A stretch of 64,000 nucleotides of DNA, from positions 62,001-126,000 of the forward strand of contig CAVPXP010000005.1 in assembly GCA_963709645.1 (NCBI GenBank), written 5' to 3'. How positions within the stretch are numbered: position 1 is the stretch's first letter; each line of letters begins with the position of its first letter. The notes beneath the pieces are model-generated. The model did not search any database. It was not told the origin of the DNA and saw only the letters and a list, made by a program, of their open reading frames with translations. The translations under genes and the position numbers were made by a program. Of this stretch, positions 34,265-43,604 are shown piece by piece. Origin of the DNA: DYRB01 sp963709645 (GTDB lineage: Bacteria; Pseudomonadota; Gammaproteobacteria; Chromatiales; Chromatiaceae).

Positions 34265-35019
34265 CTTAGCAGGGCCGGCAGGTCTAGGACGGCCCGTTCC
34301 AGGTCCATGACCTCAATGCCCCCGACCCCCTCCGAGGGCAGATCGAAGGTGGGCGGATCGCCGCCGCGCAGCTGGACGGCAAGGACATCTGCGATACCGC
34401 CGGTGCCGGCCAGGACCAGGGCAGGACGGCCCAGACGCAGACCCTCGCGCAGGTCGCGCAGGGTCACGGTCCCGCCCCCGACCACGAGGGTCAGGTTCGG
34501 CAGACCGCCAGCCAGGACTGAAGCGGCGCCAGCAATCCAGGGCGACTCGTCGCCCCATTCCTCGCCGGGGACGAACAGAAACCGGTCATGGCCCGGATCC
34601 AGTTCGGCGCGATCGTCCAGGCCGGCCGACGGTATCGCGCCATGCGGACCTGCCTCCGGCAGGCGAACCGTGCCGACTGCCACCACCCCGAGAAGTGGAA
34701 TCCCGGTCTCAGCCGCAGCCTCCCCCATGAGGGCCATGACCCCGGCCCTGGTCCCGCCATCCAGCACGACGGCCCCGGCGGTGCGCAACACCGGCCCAAG
34801 CGCGCGAAAGAGCGCAGTCAGCGCAGGCCCCAGGCCCGGGTCGAGCCCGGCGGCGGCGCCGACCAGGACCAGGACGGGCCGCGGTCCGGCGAGACCCAAA
34901 GCAGCCAGGGCGGCCGACAGTCCTGCCGGCTCGGTGACCCGAACGGCCATGGCCACGCGACCCGGGCCCAGGATCAGTCGCTGCGGGTCGCCCGGGATGG
35001 GCAACGGCCGCCCCATCAC
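34246..35019 (-). CDS. SLOG (LSDAT/TRPM-like) domain protein
   Basis: A 257-residue single-domain protein of the SLOG superfamily, LSDAT-like branch, related to the N-terminal ligand-binding region of TRPM channels. Diagnostic segments are GAVVLDGGTRAGVMALMGEA (residues ~82-101), IPLLGVVAVGTVRLP, the HDRFLFVPGEEWGDESPWIA loop, LVVGGGTVTLRDLREGL (~178) and LVLAGTGGIADVLA. SLOG domains bind nucleotide ligands such as ADP-ribose derivatives. The gene overlaps the OsmC gene by four bases upstream and the RyR-domain gene by 19 bases downstream, a tight three-gene translation unit. Confidence 0.85.
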   Translation of the reverse strand: MMGRPLPIPGDPQRLILGPGRVAMAVRVTEPAGLSAALAALGLAGPRPVLVLVGAAAGLDPGLGPALTALFRALGPVLRTAGAVVLDGGTRAGVMALMGEAAAETGIPLLGVVAVGTVRLPEAGPHGAIPSAGLDDRAELDPGHDRFLFVPGEEWGDESPWIAGAASVLAGGLPNLTLVVGGGTVTLRDLREGLRLGRPALVLAGTGGIADVLAVQLRGGDPPTFDLPSEGVGGIEVMDLERAVLDLPALLRCSLCG

Positions 35020-35480
35020 TCTGAGCTGTGCAAGACCTGGCCTTGCTGGTCGGTCACCTGAACCCGAATGGGGATGCCCTGGCGGATGCTCGAGCTGACC
35101 ACGCAGAAGTCCTCGAACAGGTCCTTGCAGCGGTTGAAGCGCGCCGACAGGGCCAGCTCGTCGCTCACGACAAGCTTGACCTCCATACGCCCGATGCGGG
35201 CCCGCTTCTTCTCGTTACGCACCAAAACGCAACTCGCCTCGGTACGCACACTGTGGGCCGGAGGGGCATCCTTGGACAAACAGTAGAGGAGGCTGGCAGT
35301 CATGCAGTTGGCGGCCGCTGCGGCAAGCAGCCGCGAGGCGTTTGGCCCGCTGGCCTCCCCCAGGGGAGGGGGCTCGTCCATCAACAGATCGGCTGCCTTC
35401 TTCCAGTCGAAACGGACATTGATCTGGTAGTCGTCGAGCTGCTCCAGATGGATGGTGAAGCGGCCTTCTTCCTCTGACAT
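35016..35480 (-). CDS. OsmC family protein (thiol peroxidase-like)
   Basis: A 154-residue OsmC/Ohr-fold protein. The first redox Cys lies in AAAAANCMTASLLYCLSK and the second in NRCKDLFEDFCVVSSSIRQG, the standard pair on the two central helices. OsmC and Ohr reduce organic or fatty-acid hydroperoxides with dithiol cofactors; some members of this branch (DUF-like OsmC) have unknown substrates. Its stop overlaps the SLOG gene start, indicating co-expression, so peroxide chemistry and nucleotide sensing may be linked. Confidence 0.9.
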   Translation of the reverse strand: MSEEEGRFTIHLEQLDDYQINVRFDWKKAADLLMDEPPPLGEASGPNASRLLAAAAANCMTASLLYCLSKDAPPAHSVRTEASCVLVRNEKKRARIGRMEVKLVVSDELALSARFNRCKDLFEDFCVVSSSIRQGIPIRVQVTDQQGQVLHSSE

Positions 35481-35554
35481 GGAGTCTCCTCGCGGGTGAT
35501 GAGCGATGGTGGAAAGAGCGTTCAGCCGTAGGCGCTCGGCAATCGCGAGGCCGG

Positions 35555-35998
35555 CTATACCGAGTCCGCCCGCAGGGCCTGGCGGACGGCCTGGGTCTTG
35601 GCGTTGCGGGTATTGCGGATGGCTCCCGCCCGCACGGACCCCGAGTCACGGGTCAAGTCGCGCCAATCGCCGGACCGGATCACTTGGCACCCCTGGATGC
35701 CGCCGCGATAGTGGTAGATCCATGTCGCGCCGTAGGACGTCGACATGAGAAAGCGACCGTAGAGGCGAGGGTACTCCTCCAGCTCGTCAAGGCGCCGCAA
35801 GGTCGCACCGTCGACACGGTAAACCTCCCCCACGACCGCCGTGACGCCTCCCCGAACCAGACCTGGGTAGGTCCCCAGATTGTAGAGGGTGAAGGCCGCC
35901 GCCGTGCGATGGGAACCAAGGCAGGCCGCCCCTGCGAGCAGGTCGTTGTTGACCTGACCGCGCAGCAGGGTGCCGTAGACGAAGACCCGTTGTTGCAT
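35555..35998 (-). CDS. Gamma-glutamylcyclotransferase (AIG2-like) family protein
   Basis: A 147-residue GGCT-fold protein. The substrate loop RVFVYGTLLRGQVNN lies at the N-terminus and the catalytic Glu in RRLDELEEYP (~residue 75), followed by YGRFLMSTSYGATWIYHY. Family members release 5-oxoproline from gamma-glutamyl compounds and thereby take part in glutathione turnover; prokaryotic paralogues also act on gamma-glutamylamines. It lies 74 bases upstream of the OsmC gene on the same strand. The C-terminal ~30 basic residues are outside the fold. Confidence 0.9.
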   Translation of the reverse strand: MQQRVFVYGTLLRGQVNNDLLAGAACLGSHRTAAAFTLYNLGTYPGLVRGGVTAVVGEVYRVDGATLRRLDELEEYPRLYGRFLMSTSYGATWIYHYRGGIQGCQVIRSGDWRDLTRDSGSVRAGAIRNTRNAKTQAVRQALRADSV

Positions 35999-36046
35999 AT
36001 CGGTTGCGGGGCTGGCGTTGGTCTCTGACCTTGGTCCGGAGCCGGC

Positions 36047-36634
36047 CTAGGGCTCGATGCGACTGCCCAGCACCGCCAGGAACTTTCGCATCCACTCAGG
36101 ATGAGCGGGCCAGGCGGGGGCTGTGACCAGATTCGCGTGGACATGGGCATTGCTGAAGGTCTCGTTTACCTCGTGCCAGGTGCCGCCGGCCGCCTCGATC
36201 TCGGGGCGCACCGCCGGGTAGGCGGTGCACACCACGCCCTCCAGAACGCCGGCGGCCACCAGGATCTGCTGACCGTGGCAGATGGACGCGATGGGTTTGC
36301 CCGAGGCGGCGAAGTGCCGAACCATCTCGATGATCCGGGGATTGAGGCGCAGGTACTCCGGGGCACGCCCGCCGGGGATGACCAGGGCATCGTAGGCGGA
36401 GGGATCCACATCCGCAAAACTGCCGTTGAGGGAGAAGTTGTGCCCCGGCTTCTCGCTGTAGGTCTGATCGCCCTCGAAGTCGTGCACGGCGGTGCGCACC
36501 CGATCGCCGGCCCGCTTGTCGGGGCACACGGCGTGGACCTCATGGCCCACCATCAGCAGCATCTGGAAAGGGACCATCACCTCGTAGTCCTCCACATAGT
36601 CGCCCACCAGCATCAGGATCTTCTTCGCGGCCAT
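36047..36634 (-). CDS. DJ-1/PfpI family protein (class I glutamine amidotransferase-like)
   Basis: A 195-residue protein with the PfpI/DJ-1 fold. The nucleophile elbow is KPIASICHGQQILVAAG with the conserved Cys and the following His; earlier strands are KKILMLVGDYVEDYEVM and YDALVIPGGRAPEYLR. Homologues are described as glyoxalase, deglycase or protease-related stress proteins; the exact activity is not settled. The ATG at 36634 is preceded by GGAGGAG, so it is preferred over the upstream 36724 reading. It lies about 48 bases upstream of the gamma-glutamylcyclotransferase gene. Confidence 0.92.
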   Translation of the reverse strand: MAAKKILMLVGDYVEDYEVMVPFQMLLMVGHEVHAVCPDKRAGDRVRTAVHDFEGDQTYSEKPGHNFSLNGSFADVDPSAYDALVIPGGRAPEYLRLNPRIIEMVRHFAASGKPIASICHGQQILVAAGVLEGVVCTAYPAVRPEIEAAGGTWHEVNETFSNAHVHANLVTAPAWPAHPEWMRKFLAVLGSRIEP

Positions 36635-36796
36635 CAGGGTGCTCCTCCAGGGAATTGGATTCGGGACGGGCGAAACTATAGGCGAAGCCTGGGCACGGTG
36701 CACCGGGCGCAGGGTCCGCGGCAAGACGACGCCTCAGGCTAGCGGGCCATCACTTCCCTGCTGACGTCAAAGGCGCGGGTCGGCCTGAAGACCGAC

Positions 36797-37961
36797 CTAG
36801 GAGAGTCCCAGGGAGAGCTGGCGGACGTCCGCCGCCGGGGGGACGAAGCGGTCGGTGGCCAGGTCCCAGGCCTCGCCTGGGTCCCCCAGCCCGAAGCGGC
36901 GCACCGCCAGGGCGAAGCGTTGGGCGATGAGGTCGGCGATGGGGCCGCTGCCGCGCATCCGCGCCCCGAACCTGGGGTCGTTGAGGCGCCCATCCCGGCA
37001 TTGGCGCAATAGACTCAGCACCTTGGCCGCCCGGTCGGGATAGTGGACCCTGAGCCAATCCTCAAAGAGTCCGGCAAGCTCGAGGGGCAGGCGCAGGATG
37101 ATGTGGTTGGCCTGGCTGGCCCCAGCCTGTGCCGCCGCGGCCAGGATACGCTCGATCTCATGGTCCGTGAGCCCTGGGATAACCGGCGAAACGAGGACCC
37201 CGCAAGGGACCCCGGCGGTGACGAGCCCCTCGATGGCCGCCAGCCGCCGCCGCGGGGCCGCGGCACGCGGCTCCAGACGCCGCGCGAGGCCAGAGTCCAG
37301 GGTCGTGATGGAGACCAGGACCGCGGCCAATCGCTCCCGGGCCAGGTCCCCCAGCAGGTCCAGGTCGCGCAGGACCAGGTCGGACTTGGTGACCACCACC
37401 ACCGGATGGCGGGTCTCGTGCAGGACACCGAGCAAGCTTCGGGCAATGCGCAGGCGCCGTTCGCTGGGCTGATAGGCGTCGGTGTTGGACCCCAAGCGCG
37501 ACCGCGGCGGGGCGGTAGCCAGGCCGTGCCAGCTCCGCCCGCAGCAGCGCCGGCGCCTCGGGTTTGTAGAAGATCTCCGTCTCGAAATCGAGCCCCGGGG
37601 AAAGCCCGAGATAGGCGTGACTCGGGCGTGCATAGCAATAGATACAGCCGTGCTGGCAGCCGCGGTAGGGGTTGATGGAGCGGTCGAAGGGGACGTCCGG
37701 GGAGTCATTGCGGGACAGGATGCTGCGCGCCGAGTCCAGGTGAAGACGGGTGCGGAGAGGTGGCACTGGCGGGTCTGCCCCACACCGAGGCGGAAGGCCC
37801 CCGGGCGGCGGCGCGCCGGGGGGCGATCCCCAGTCGTCGCGCCAGCCGTCATCGACGGCCTCGCGGTCGTGCTCTGCGAAACGTGGCTTGGGGTTGGACA
37901 GTGCCCCGCGACCCTTGCGCGGTCGCAGCGTCCCCGGCGGGGGGTCTTGGGCTTTGCTCAT
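36797..37961 (-). pseudogene. PA0069-type radical SAM protein, single frameshift
   Basis: The start is MSKAQDPPPGTLRPRKGRG at 37961 (~residue 1), and the [4Fe-4S]/SAM motif is CQHGCIYCYARPSHAYLGL with the Cx3Cx2C arrangement. After AAVALG the frame slips by one base in a run of four G near 37493 and continues as SNTDAYQPSERRLRIARSLL to the C-terminus (DRFVPPAADVRQLSLGLS). It is similar to spore-photoproduct-lyase-like proteins of unknown substrate. Because the rest is intact and the break is in a homopolymer, an error is as likely as a mutation. Confidence 0.85.
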
Positions 37962-38929
37962 GCTCGTGATCCGAGACAGGTCTTGCGGATTGATGCCACA
38001 ACCACTGCCCGCTGGGGGTGGCCTCCACGGTTGCCCAACCTGGCAGAAGCGCCAGCCACCATATCTACAGGCGCTGCGACGGATCAACTCAGCAACCACG
38101 CAGCGCGCTCACTCCACGCCGGCGGTACAGGCGACACCCGCCAGCCAGCCAGCAGGGCGAGCAGAATGTCGACGGGCTGGGCGGCCGGGGTCGTCGCAGC
38201 ACAGGGCTTCGGTGAACTTGGCATCGACCCCGAGCAGGGTGTCCCACGGCCCGGCCGCACCGCCCACCTTTCTCCATCGGTACCCAGGTCGGGTAGCGGG
38301 GCATTCTAGCCCCGGTCACCGTCTACACTCACCCGTTCATCGCGGCAGGTTCACGCTGTTTGCGGTCACTTCGGGCTTTGGGGCTGGGTGGGCATTAACA
38401 ACTCGGAACGGACGGCGAAATACATGGCAGGTTACGCCCCCTTCAGCCACCCCGCACACCACTTCCGAGCATATGTCACCTGCCACCCCGAGGGCGCAAC
38501 TTCCCGCATACCTGCGCCACGCTCAAGCCTGGACAGTTGAGTACTTTCGTTTAGTATTATGCCAAGCGGGTAGTTGCTTTCCAGTCGCCCGTGCCTTACC
38601 CATCACAATATCCAGTGCGGCGATGCGGTGCGCGCATCGCCCAGTCCCGCCGCAGCGTGTCCGTCACTCGGAGACACCAATGCGACGTTCGAAACCTGGG
38701 CGCTTGGCAGCGTTCGGCCTGGCCAGCCCTAACCATCCGTGTGGCCGATCCCCGCTGATCGCTGGAAGCCCGACCATACCCAGTCGGGCGCCGCCAGGAG
38801 GCACATTGCCCGCGGGGGCATAATTCCGGTGGCACGGATGGCGGCAGGCAGTTGCCTCCGAAGGAGGGCTTCCGGGAAATTCGCGCGCTTTGGCGTTAAT
38901 CACGATTACCAATGGGGGAAACGGAGATT
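37962..38929. other. ~970-bp region without a recognised gene
   Basis: Several frames of 60-350 codons are open on both strands, but none carries a recognisable family, ribosome site or codon pattern. AT-richer patches (38530-38590, 38880-38910) probably hold the promoter of the metalloprotease. No RNA gene was seen. Confidence 0.45.
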
Positions 38930-41900
38930 ATGAAAAGTTTTTCAAGAAGGTCCGTCTTAGCGGCTCTGACATTGCCGTTCTCGGTGGTCGGGCCCGTGCA
39001 GGCAGCTCCGGATGCCACTCTCACCGCACTCACCGACAGCGGAGCGCGAGTCGGCTACCATCGCGAGACCGGTAATGTGAGCTTCATCGGCATGAACGCA
39101 GGTGCCGTGGCGCCGCTTTCTGTGCCAGGGGCGGGGCTGTTGCCGGCCCAGGGGTCCGCGCTCGGCTACGCGGCCCAGCTTGGGACGCTGTTTGGCCTCT
39201 CAGACCCCACCAAGGATCTCCAGATATCGCGCACGCAAAGCGGCGCCAAGAAAGGTTCTGCGGTGCGCTTCCAGCAGGTCTATAACGGGGTGCCGGTAAT
39301 CGCCGGCGAACTCATCGTCAACCTTGACGCCTCGGGGAGCCTGCGCTCGATCAACGGAGAGGTGTCTCCCGAGCTGAATCTGAGCACGCAGCCAGCCATC
39401 ACCGGCGACGATGCCACCAACGCAGCCGTGGAAGCAGTCGCCAAGGCCCAGGGCTTGGAGGCCGACGACCTCAAGGCCAGCAAGCCCAACCTGGCGATCT
39501 ATGACCCCCGCCTGCTGAGCCCGGGCTCCGGCCAGCCGGGTCTGGTCTGGCGACTCGAACTGACCTCCGACAAGCCGCCAATTCGTGAATTCGTGGTGGT
39601 GGACGCCCAGACTGGCGCGGTCCGGCTGCATTTCAATCAGATCGATACCGCCCTGGACCGTGCAACCTACACGGCCGACGAAACCGCCGTCCAGCCCGGC
39701 ACCCTAGTGTGCGACGAAACCGACCCGACCTGCGCGGCCGGCGACTCCGACGCCCAGCACGCGCACCAGTATGCCGGCGACACCTACGACTTTTACCTGA
39801 GCCACCACGGCCGCGACGGCATCGACGGCGCCGGCATGACCATTGTCTCCACAGTGCACTGGAACGATGGTGTCAGTTGCCCCAACGCCTTCTGGGACGG
39901 CACGCAGATGGTGTATTGCGCTACCCTCTCTGAGGCCGACGACGTGGTCGGACACGAGCTCACCCACGGCGTCACCCAGTATGAATCCGGCCTGTTTTAC
40001 TACTACGAATCCGGCGCCATCAACGAGTCCCTATCCGACATCTGGGGCGAGCTCGTCGACCTGACCAACGGTGCCGGCACCGACAGCGCCGGCGTGCGCT
40101 GGCAGATGGGTGAAGACGTCTCGGCATTCGGCGGCGCGATCCGTGACATGGCGGACCCGACCGTGTTCGGCGACCCCGACAGGATAACCAGCCCCTTCTA
40201 CTACACCCTCAGCGGGGACGGCGGCGGCGTGCACACCAACAGCGGGGTCAGCAACAAGACCGCCTTCTTACTCACCGACGGCGAAAGCTTCAACGGCGAG
40301 ACCGTCACCGGGCTGGGCATCGACAAGGCCGCGGCGATCTTCTACGAGGCCCAGACCCACCTGCTGACCTCAGGCTCGGGCTACTTCGATTTCGCCAACG
40401 CCCTGGTCCAGGGTTGCCAGAACATCATCGGCACCCACGGGATCAGCTCGACGGACTGCGACCAGGTGAGCAATGCGGTGGCCGCCACCGAGATGGAGGA
40501 GGAGCCCTTGCTCGGCTTCAACCCCGATGCCGCGCTGTGCCCCGCCGGCCAGGAAGTCGCTCAGTACAGCTTCCTGGACGACTTCGAAACGGCGCCCTAT
40601 CCGTGGATTTTCGCCAACCTGAGCGGCGCCAACCCCTGGGGCCTGGTCTCCGGCTATGCCAGTTCCGGTGACTTATCGCTCTATGTGCAGAACATCGCGT
40701 CCGTTTCCGATTCGACGGTATACAACTCCCCGGCAGTCACCCTGCCCGCCGGGGCCTACCTGCACTTCAAACAGAGTTACGGCTTCGAGCCGCCAAATTA
40801 CGACGGCGGTGTCGTTGAGTACAGCACCGACGGCGGCACCACCTGGAGCGATCTCGGCGCGCTGTACAGCGCGGGCCGGGACTATACCGGCACCATCAGC
40901 AGCGACTGGGGAAACCCGCTGGGCGGGCGTTCCGCCTTCGTCGACTCCAGCCACGGCTATGTCTCCAGCCGTTACGACCTGAGCTCGCTGGCTGGCAGCA
41001 ACTTTCAGGTGCGGTTCCGGGAGGCCAACGACAGCATCGTCGCCGGCCCCCTTGGCTGGGTGGTGGACGACGTGGCGATTTACACCTGCAAGGCCGCGTT
41101 CACGAACCTGAGCATGGTCGGCGTGAGCGCCAGCAGCCAAGTGAAGGCACTGTTCCGCGAGGCCACCACCAAGGCCGCAAGCACGACAGTTGGCTTCGGC
41201 TCCACCCTCAGTCCGGTCGCGGCAGCCAACATGCCCGATATCGACGAATCGGGTCATCCGGAGTTGGCGGTGCTCGGCACCCAGAGCGGCAAGGTTAGGG
41301 TACTCGTCCGAGACACGGTGAATCGCACCCTGGTGAGCAATGTCGCATTCAATCCGAACATCGCACCGCTGGCCTTGACCACGCTGCCGGACATGGACGG
41401 CAACGGGGTGACCGAGCTGGCGGCACTGGGCCAGCGCGGTTCCGATGGCCGAGTGTTCGTGCAGGTCAAGGACCCGGTCAACAAGAATCTGATCAACCTC
41501 ATTCCGTTTCTAGTCTCCGACACCCCGGTGGCGGTGGCGCCACTGCCCGACACCGATGGCAACGGTTCACCTGAGCTGGCGGTGCTCAGCAAACGCATCG
41601 CGGACGGCGCTGTGCGGGTGCAACTCCGTGACGCCCTCTCCGACGCGAATCTCGGGACGGTCGGCGGCTTTCATAGCGCCTTTGAGCCGAAGGCCCTGGC
41701 GGTGCTGCCCGACATCAACGGCAATGGCCAACGCGAGCTGGCGGTGCTAGGTGTGAGGGCTTCAGACGGACGGGTGAGGGTCGAGGTCCGCGACTCACCG
41801 TCCGGCACCTTGGTCAACGTCGTTCTGTTCGACCCGGACTACGATCCCCAGGCCTTGGCGGCTGTGCCCGACCTGGACGGAAACGGGATCGTCGAGCTAG

Positions 41901-42037
41901 CAGTGCTCGGAGTACGCGCCGACGGTGTCGCCCGGGTCCAGATGCGGGACGCTGCAACAGACGCGCAGGTGAAAAATGTCGGGTTCGGCAGCACACTTTC
42001 TCCTCAGGGCGTGCTGGGCCTGACCGTATTCGACTGA
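38930..42037 (+). CDS. Secreted M4 (thermolysin-like) metalloprotease with MAM-like and repeat domains
   Basis: A 1035-residue exported protease. Order: signal peptide (RRSVLAALTLPFSVVGPVQA), FTP/PepSY-type propeptide to ~200, M4 catalytic domain with VVGHELTHGVTQYESG (HELTH at 342-346) and the third zinc ligand in GAINESLSDIWGE (Glu 366). Next is a ~170-residue beta-sandwich (SFLDDFETAPYPWIFANLSG to WVVDDVAIYTC), then five ~53-residue repeats with PDxDGNGxxELAVLG calcium-binding-like loops (~736-1030), an FG-GAP/VCBS-type propeller. It probably digests extracellular protein. ATG 38930 is preceded by AACGGAG; an ATG six codons upstream is possible. Confidence 0.92.
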   Translation: MKSFSRRSVLAALTLPFSVVGPVQAAPDATLTALTDSGARVGYHRETGNVSFIGMNAGAVAPLSVPGAGLLPAQGSALGYAAQLGTLFGLSDPTKDLQISRTQSGAKKGSAVRFQQVYNGVPVIAGELIVNLDASGSLRSINGEVSPELNLSTQPAITGDDATNAAVEAVAKAQGLEADDLKASKPNLAIYDPRLLSPGSGQPGLVWRLELTSDKPPIREFVVVDAQTGAVRLHFNQIDTALDRATYTADETAVQPGTLVCDETDPTCAAGDSDAQHAHQYAGDTYDFYLSHHGRDGIDGAGMTIVSTVHWNDGVSCPNAFWDGTQMVYCATLSEADDVVGHELTHGVTQYESGLFYYYESGAINESLSDIWGELVDLTNGAGTDSAGVRWQMGEDVSAFGGAIRDMADPTVFGDPDRITSPFYYTLSGDGGGVHTNSGVSNKTAFLLTDGESFNGETVTGLGIDKAAAIFYEAQTHLLTSGSGYFDFANALVQGCQNIIGTHGISSTDCDQVSNAVAATEMEEEPLLGFNPDAALCPAGQEVAQYSFLDDFETAPYPWIFANLSGANPWGLVSGYASSGDLSLYVQNIASVSDSTVYNSPAVTLPAGAYLHFKQSYGFEPPNYDGGVVEYSTDGGTTWSDLGALYSAGRDYTGTISSDWGNPLGGRSAFVDSSHGYVSSRYDLSSLAGSNFQVRFREANDSIVAGPLGWVVDDVAIYTCKAAFTNLSMVGVSASSQVKALFREATTKAASTTVGFGSTLSPVAAANMPDIDESGHPELAVLGTQSGKVRVLVRDTVNRTLVSNVAFNPNIAPLALTTLPDMDGNGVTELAALGQRGSDGRVFVQVKDPVNKNLINLIPFLVSDTPVAVAPLPDTDGNGSPELAVLSKRIADGAVRVQLRDALSDANLGTVGGFHSAFEPKALAVLPDINGNGQRELAVLGVRASDGRVRVEVRDSPSGTLVNVVLFDPDYDPQALAAVPDLDGNGIVELAVLGVRADGVARVQMRDAATDAQVKNVGFGSTLSPQGVLGLTVFD

Positions 42038-42124
42038 ATGGGCCGCCGCCCGCCCGGGCCGCGAAATGCGGGCGGGCCGGATCGACCCCTGGCGCTGTGG
42101 CGGGAAGGCGAATTCCTGGTACAG

Positions 42125-42150
42125 CGGGGACTTCGGTCCCCGTTTTTTTT
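42125..42150 (+). terminator. Rho-independent terminator of the metalloprotease
   Basis: CGGGGAC-TTCG-GTCCCCG followed by eight T residues. The loop is the extra-stable UUCG tetraloop closed by C-G. It lies 88 bases after the protease stop codon. Confidence 0.95.
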
Positions 42151-42664
42151 GGGGTGACAGCAACTGGCACGGTCTCAACCGAGGGATTTCGCGCGTGGTC
42201 GAGGCCCATCAATGTCCGGTGCCGATGGATCGGTTGATCTTGTTGGAGATGCTGTAGTTGCTGCGGGTGAGCGAGGCACGTCTGCGGCAAAACACCCCGG
42301 CGGCGTCTTCCAGCCCCTCGACAACGGCCAGGTTGCGTCCCGCTAGACGCGGGTCTCGACACCTCAAATTCGGGCAAATACCGCCAGTCGGGGCCGCCGA
42401 CGGGTGCCGCAATAGTCTACTCGCCGCAATCTGCTGAACCAGGACTGTGTCAGCAGGAAGTCGACCTCGGAGACTAGCCGGCCATCGCACGACGCGACGG
42501 CGCGCATTGCCGCTCAGGATCGGGCTCGCCCGCGGCAGTATCGCCCGCATTTCGCGCTGGCCCCCGCGAAAGGCCCCTATCACTCAGCGGCCGTAGTAGA
42601 CAAAGAACGCGGATGCGACAGTGTTCGCGGGTGGCGCCCGCACGGCTCCTGTCAATCCGACGGA
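42151..42664. other. ~510-bp region with no intact gene
   Basis: A minus-strand frame ends ASLTRSNYSISNKINRSIGT, then GH, at 42209. It reads like the tail of a real protein, but I cannot name the family. The rest is out of frame or low in content. It is probably a decayed coding remnant within the broken-gene stretch 42.2-44.2 kb. Confidence 0.4.
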
Positions 42665-43020
42665 CTATTCCTTCAGTCCAGGAACGGTGGGTAGGACATT
42701 GAGCGTGTACACCGTGCTCTCGCTGCCTCAGTCCCTGGCAGCGGTCCACTCGATCCGGTGGGACCCCGTTTTCAGGGGCTTCACATAGAGATACCAGCAT
42801 TTGTGGACGCTCGGGCTCAGCAGCGGCCTTTCGATGTCATCGGTTGTGGCCCCGAAGAGATTGTCCGTTGGTAACTGTACCTGGAAGAGTTGCGACTCCT
42901 CCGCTGTGGTCTCGTATTTCACCGGCCTGGCGACCGCCACCCCATCGATCTTTACCGAGACATCCTGGATGCTGTTGCTGTCGCAGCCCGCCAGTTGCTC
43001 ACGGAGAAAGGCCCCAGAAG
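42665..43020 (-). pseudogene. C-terminal fragment of an exported protein of unknown family, nonsense-disrupted
   Basis: Reads SVKIDGVAVARPVKYETTAE, then ESQLFQVQLPTDNLFGA, KCWYLYVKPLKTGSHRIEWT. This matches the layout of a common secreted bacterial family whose C-terminal half has VDG...Y-S-F-LP-DN-hG...DGYW-L-PL-pGkH-I. A TGA interrupts after TAARD, and the same frame continues GSESTVYTLNVLPTV to TAG at 42665. The N-terminal half is absent. It follows the cysteine-dioxygenase-like remnant. Confidence 0.55.
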
Positions 43021-43031
43021 GGGTCGTGACC

Positions 43032-43582
43032 TCACCGTCTTGATGCACCGAAGCGCGCTTCGGCCTCGCGAAAAAGTGATTTGACCCTGTCGATATCCCA
43101 TGGACGCTCGATGAGCGTCTCGTGGTCCCATTCGCTTCTCGGTGCCTCTGGCTCGAAGAAGTCACCGCCATAGACGTGGAGCGCGCAGGTCATCTTCCCG
43201 ATGGGATTCAGGACAGAGTGAATGATGTCACGCCCCAGGGTGGCAACGTCTCCGACTCCCAGCGACTTGGCTCCCGCGGCTTCGATGGAGGTTTCGGTCC
43301 TCCGCAAAACACGTTGTCTTCGCGACCAGAATAGATGCCGACAACAGAGAACATTTGGTGATTGTGTGGCATGAGGCTCATGCAGGGTGCCCATGCGAAA
43401 TTGATGATAGTGAGACCATCCGCGCGGTAGATGGGCGTGATGCCAGCATGTTCCGGCGCGCCAAGCTCAGACATGACGCCGACACTGTCCGAGACCGCTG
43501 TGGATACGAATTCACGAATGGCCCCTTGGCCAGCCGGGATGGCGTCGATACAGTCTTGGATGAAGTGATCTTTGTCGAACAC
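43032..43582 (-). pseudogene. Cysteine dioxygenase-type cupin, frameshifted
   Basis: The N-terminal 95 residues (GTG start at 43582, FDKDHFIQDCIDAI; cupin motif MSLMPHNHQMFSVVGIYSGR with two His ligands) are in one frame. The rest (LGVGDVATLGRDIIHSVLNP with the third His, CALHVYGGDFFE, ERPWDIDRVKSLFREAE) is in another, the slip being a lost base near 43305. Thiol dioxygenases oxidise cysteine or 3-mercaptopropionate to sulfinates. All three iron-binding His are retained, so the frameshift may be recent or artefactual. Confidence 0.8.
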
Positions 43583-43604
43583 GGCTCTTTCTGACGACGG
43601 ACGC

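Noticed and set aside
42720..42745. In-frame TGA before GSESTVYT as a possible selenocysteine codon
   Set aside because: No SECIS-like hairpin was recognised, the family is not known for selenocysteine, and the gene is truncated anyway. A simple nonsense mutation or read error explains it.
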